A DNA stretch of 64,000 nucleotides from Pterois miles (taxonomy: Eukaryota; Chordata; Actinopteri; Perciformes; Scorpaenidae): contig CAMQGK010000567.1 in NCBI GenBank assembly GCA_947000775.1, positions 7,867,001 through 7,931,000 of the forward strand, in the 5' to 3' direction. The position numbers were made by a program, and so were the translations under genes. The notes beneath the pieces are model-generated. The model saw nothing but the letters and a program-made list of their open reading frames with translations. It made no database searches and had not been told where the DNA came from. This document shows, piece by piece, positions 62,603 to 64,000 of the stretch; within the stretch, counting starts at the first letter, position 1; each line of letters opens with the position of its first letter.

Positions 62603-63172
62603 TTTAAAATCCATCATAAACAAATTTCAACTAAGTGCAATTTGAAACTGCTATTCTTAAATAAAGGATTGCATTGGTGTGTTAAGTCCTCATTTGGCTG
62701 ATGTAAATTGCCAGATTTGGTGTTTTTTGCCTTTGTTTGCCACTTTTGTTGATTCTTTTCCAGTGTGAGATTAAAGTGGGAAATATCAGGAGCCTGTTTA
62801 AAAACATCCCACATGCCTGACTGTAATTACCACTAGGATGCTAACATTAATAATATTTACCATAAATCTGACATGACACGAATGCTGCATAATTCTGTCT
62901 CATCTTCATCATCAATCTCCCTCCATCCCTCTCTTTCCTTCTTTAAAATGGCCCTGTCTCTTCCTCTGTCTCTCTCTCTCTCTCTTGGCAGTCTGCCATG
63001 GCTGGGCTTTATCCACAGGCGTCTTGTGACAGAAGCCGGCACTACAGGAATATTTTTCATGAAGATGCCACAATCCCTGCACCCTCTGGGAGCAACGCCA
63101 GGGGCTGTTTTCCATAATCAGGTCAATCACAAACCGGCACCACAGAGTCCTCCATCCCTTACCTCTACCCAC

Positions 63173-63228
<56 letters not shown>

Positions 63229-64000
63229 CGTCCTCACTTAACCTGACAGAGCATGTGCACCATGAGGCCGCAAACTAAAATTTTATTGTTTTTGTTTTTT
63301 TTAAAAAAAGACGGTAGTCAACACTAAATGTGTGCATAGTACTAAAAACATGCACCGACACCAGAGAACGATTCCCTAAAAAATAAACTGGCAAGTGGTA
63401 CATTGTTATACTTGCAAACTAGAAATAAAACTGTTTTTGCAGTCAAATGTTTGGACAGATTAAAGTTGTATATTTCTCCACAACTTTAAATGAATGCAAG
63501 TTGTGTTGGAGGATATACTTTTTTTACTCTGATGTGCAATAAAAGCTGGCTGGAGAGCTCAGTAAAATGTGATTGAAGGACGGCGCTCCTGAGCCTGTAA
63601 TTGACAAAGAAAGTTTAGAAGTCGTGTGTGCCGTACCGCACGTAGGCGTGAAGTAAATGAATGAAAAGTCAGCAGCAGCATTGAATGGATGGAATCTCTG
63701 TCAAAGTAATTCAATGTTTCCTTAACAGCTTTGGTATTAAAGAGATAAAAAGTCAGTTTATCCTGTAAAAGAACTGGAGGTCACATATTTTAGGCATGTA
63801 CAGTAAAAGCCAGTGCTTTTATTTTAAAAGCGGGTTGATTCCAGGGGGAGGTTAACTATGTGACTGTGTTTCCAAGCATTTTACACTCAGCACAAGAAGG
63901 CAAGGACGAGTAAAGACATAAACAGGATCTATTCATTAGGGACTTAAAGTTTTAAGTGGTTGTATTGCACTTTCCGGCCCAACAGGAGAAATATTAATGG
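62603..64000. other. Non-coding stretch to the window end
   Basis: A CTCTCT run at 62.97 kb and the CA microsatellite at 63.2 kb. No gene recognised. Confidence 0.45.
63175..63226. repeat. (CA)n microsatellite
   Basis: About 26 CA units. Confidence 0.95.

Overview
The window is nuclear DNA from a vertebrate, most probably a percomorph teleost. Three things point to this: a five-exon neuronal pentraxin gene with short introns; many interspersed repeats (a Tc1-like transposon with 209-bp inverted repeats, tRNA-derived SINEs including one with a V-SINE-like centre, and several non-autonomous DNA-transposon families); and long CA, TA and purine tracts. There are no bacterial-type operons and no CRISPR array. 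Almost every long open frame is a chance product of a repeat.

Layout. 1-49 kb is a repeat-rich region without a recognisable host gene. It holds copies of a TIR family ending in GGGCTGTCAA (near 1.65, 7.2, 14.1, 42.1 and 47.6 kb), one of them split by a SINE. It also holds a 42-bp minisatellite (9.25-9.95 kb), a decayed retrotransposon ORF fragment (12.05-12.54 kb), further SINEs (16.7 and 18.7 kb), a homopolymer block that looks artificial (27.9-28.0 kb), a nearly intact Tc1-like element (28,275-29,824) and a 1.3-kb polypurine minisatellite (43.4-44.7 kb).

49.0-53.1 kb is the only confident host gene: neuronal pentraxin 1 (nptx1), plus strand, five exons, 432 codons. A near-consensus RE1/NRSE site lies about 0.5 kb upstream of the start codon, a TATA box 121 bp upstream, and a poly(A) signal at 53,097. 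Intron 3 appears to use a GC donor. 53.1-64 kb is again non-coding, with a V-SINE-like insertion bounded by 15-bp target duplications, another GGGCTGTCAA-family copy and more microsatellites.

Functional reading: a single neuron-specific secreted protein gene in a gene-poor, transposon-rich neighbourhood, with a sequence signature for REST silencing outside neurons. I found no evidence of an undescribed multi-gene system. The most useful items for follow-up are the RE1 site, the GC-AG intron, the nested transposons and the low-complexity tracts.
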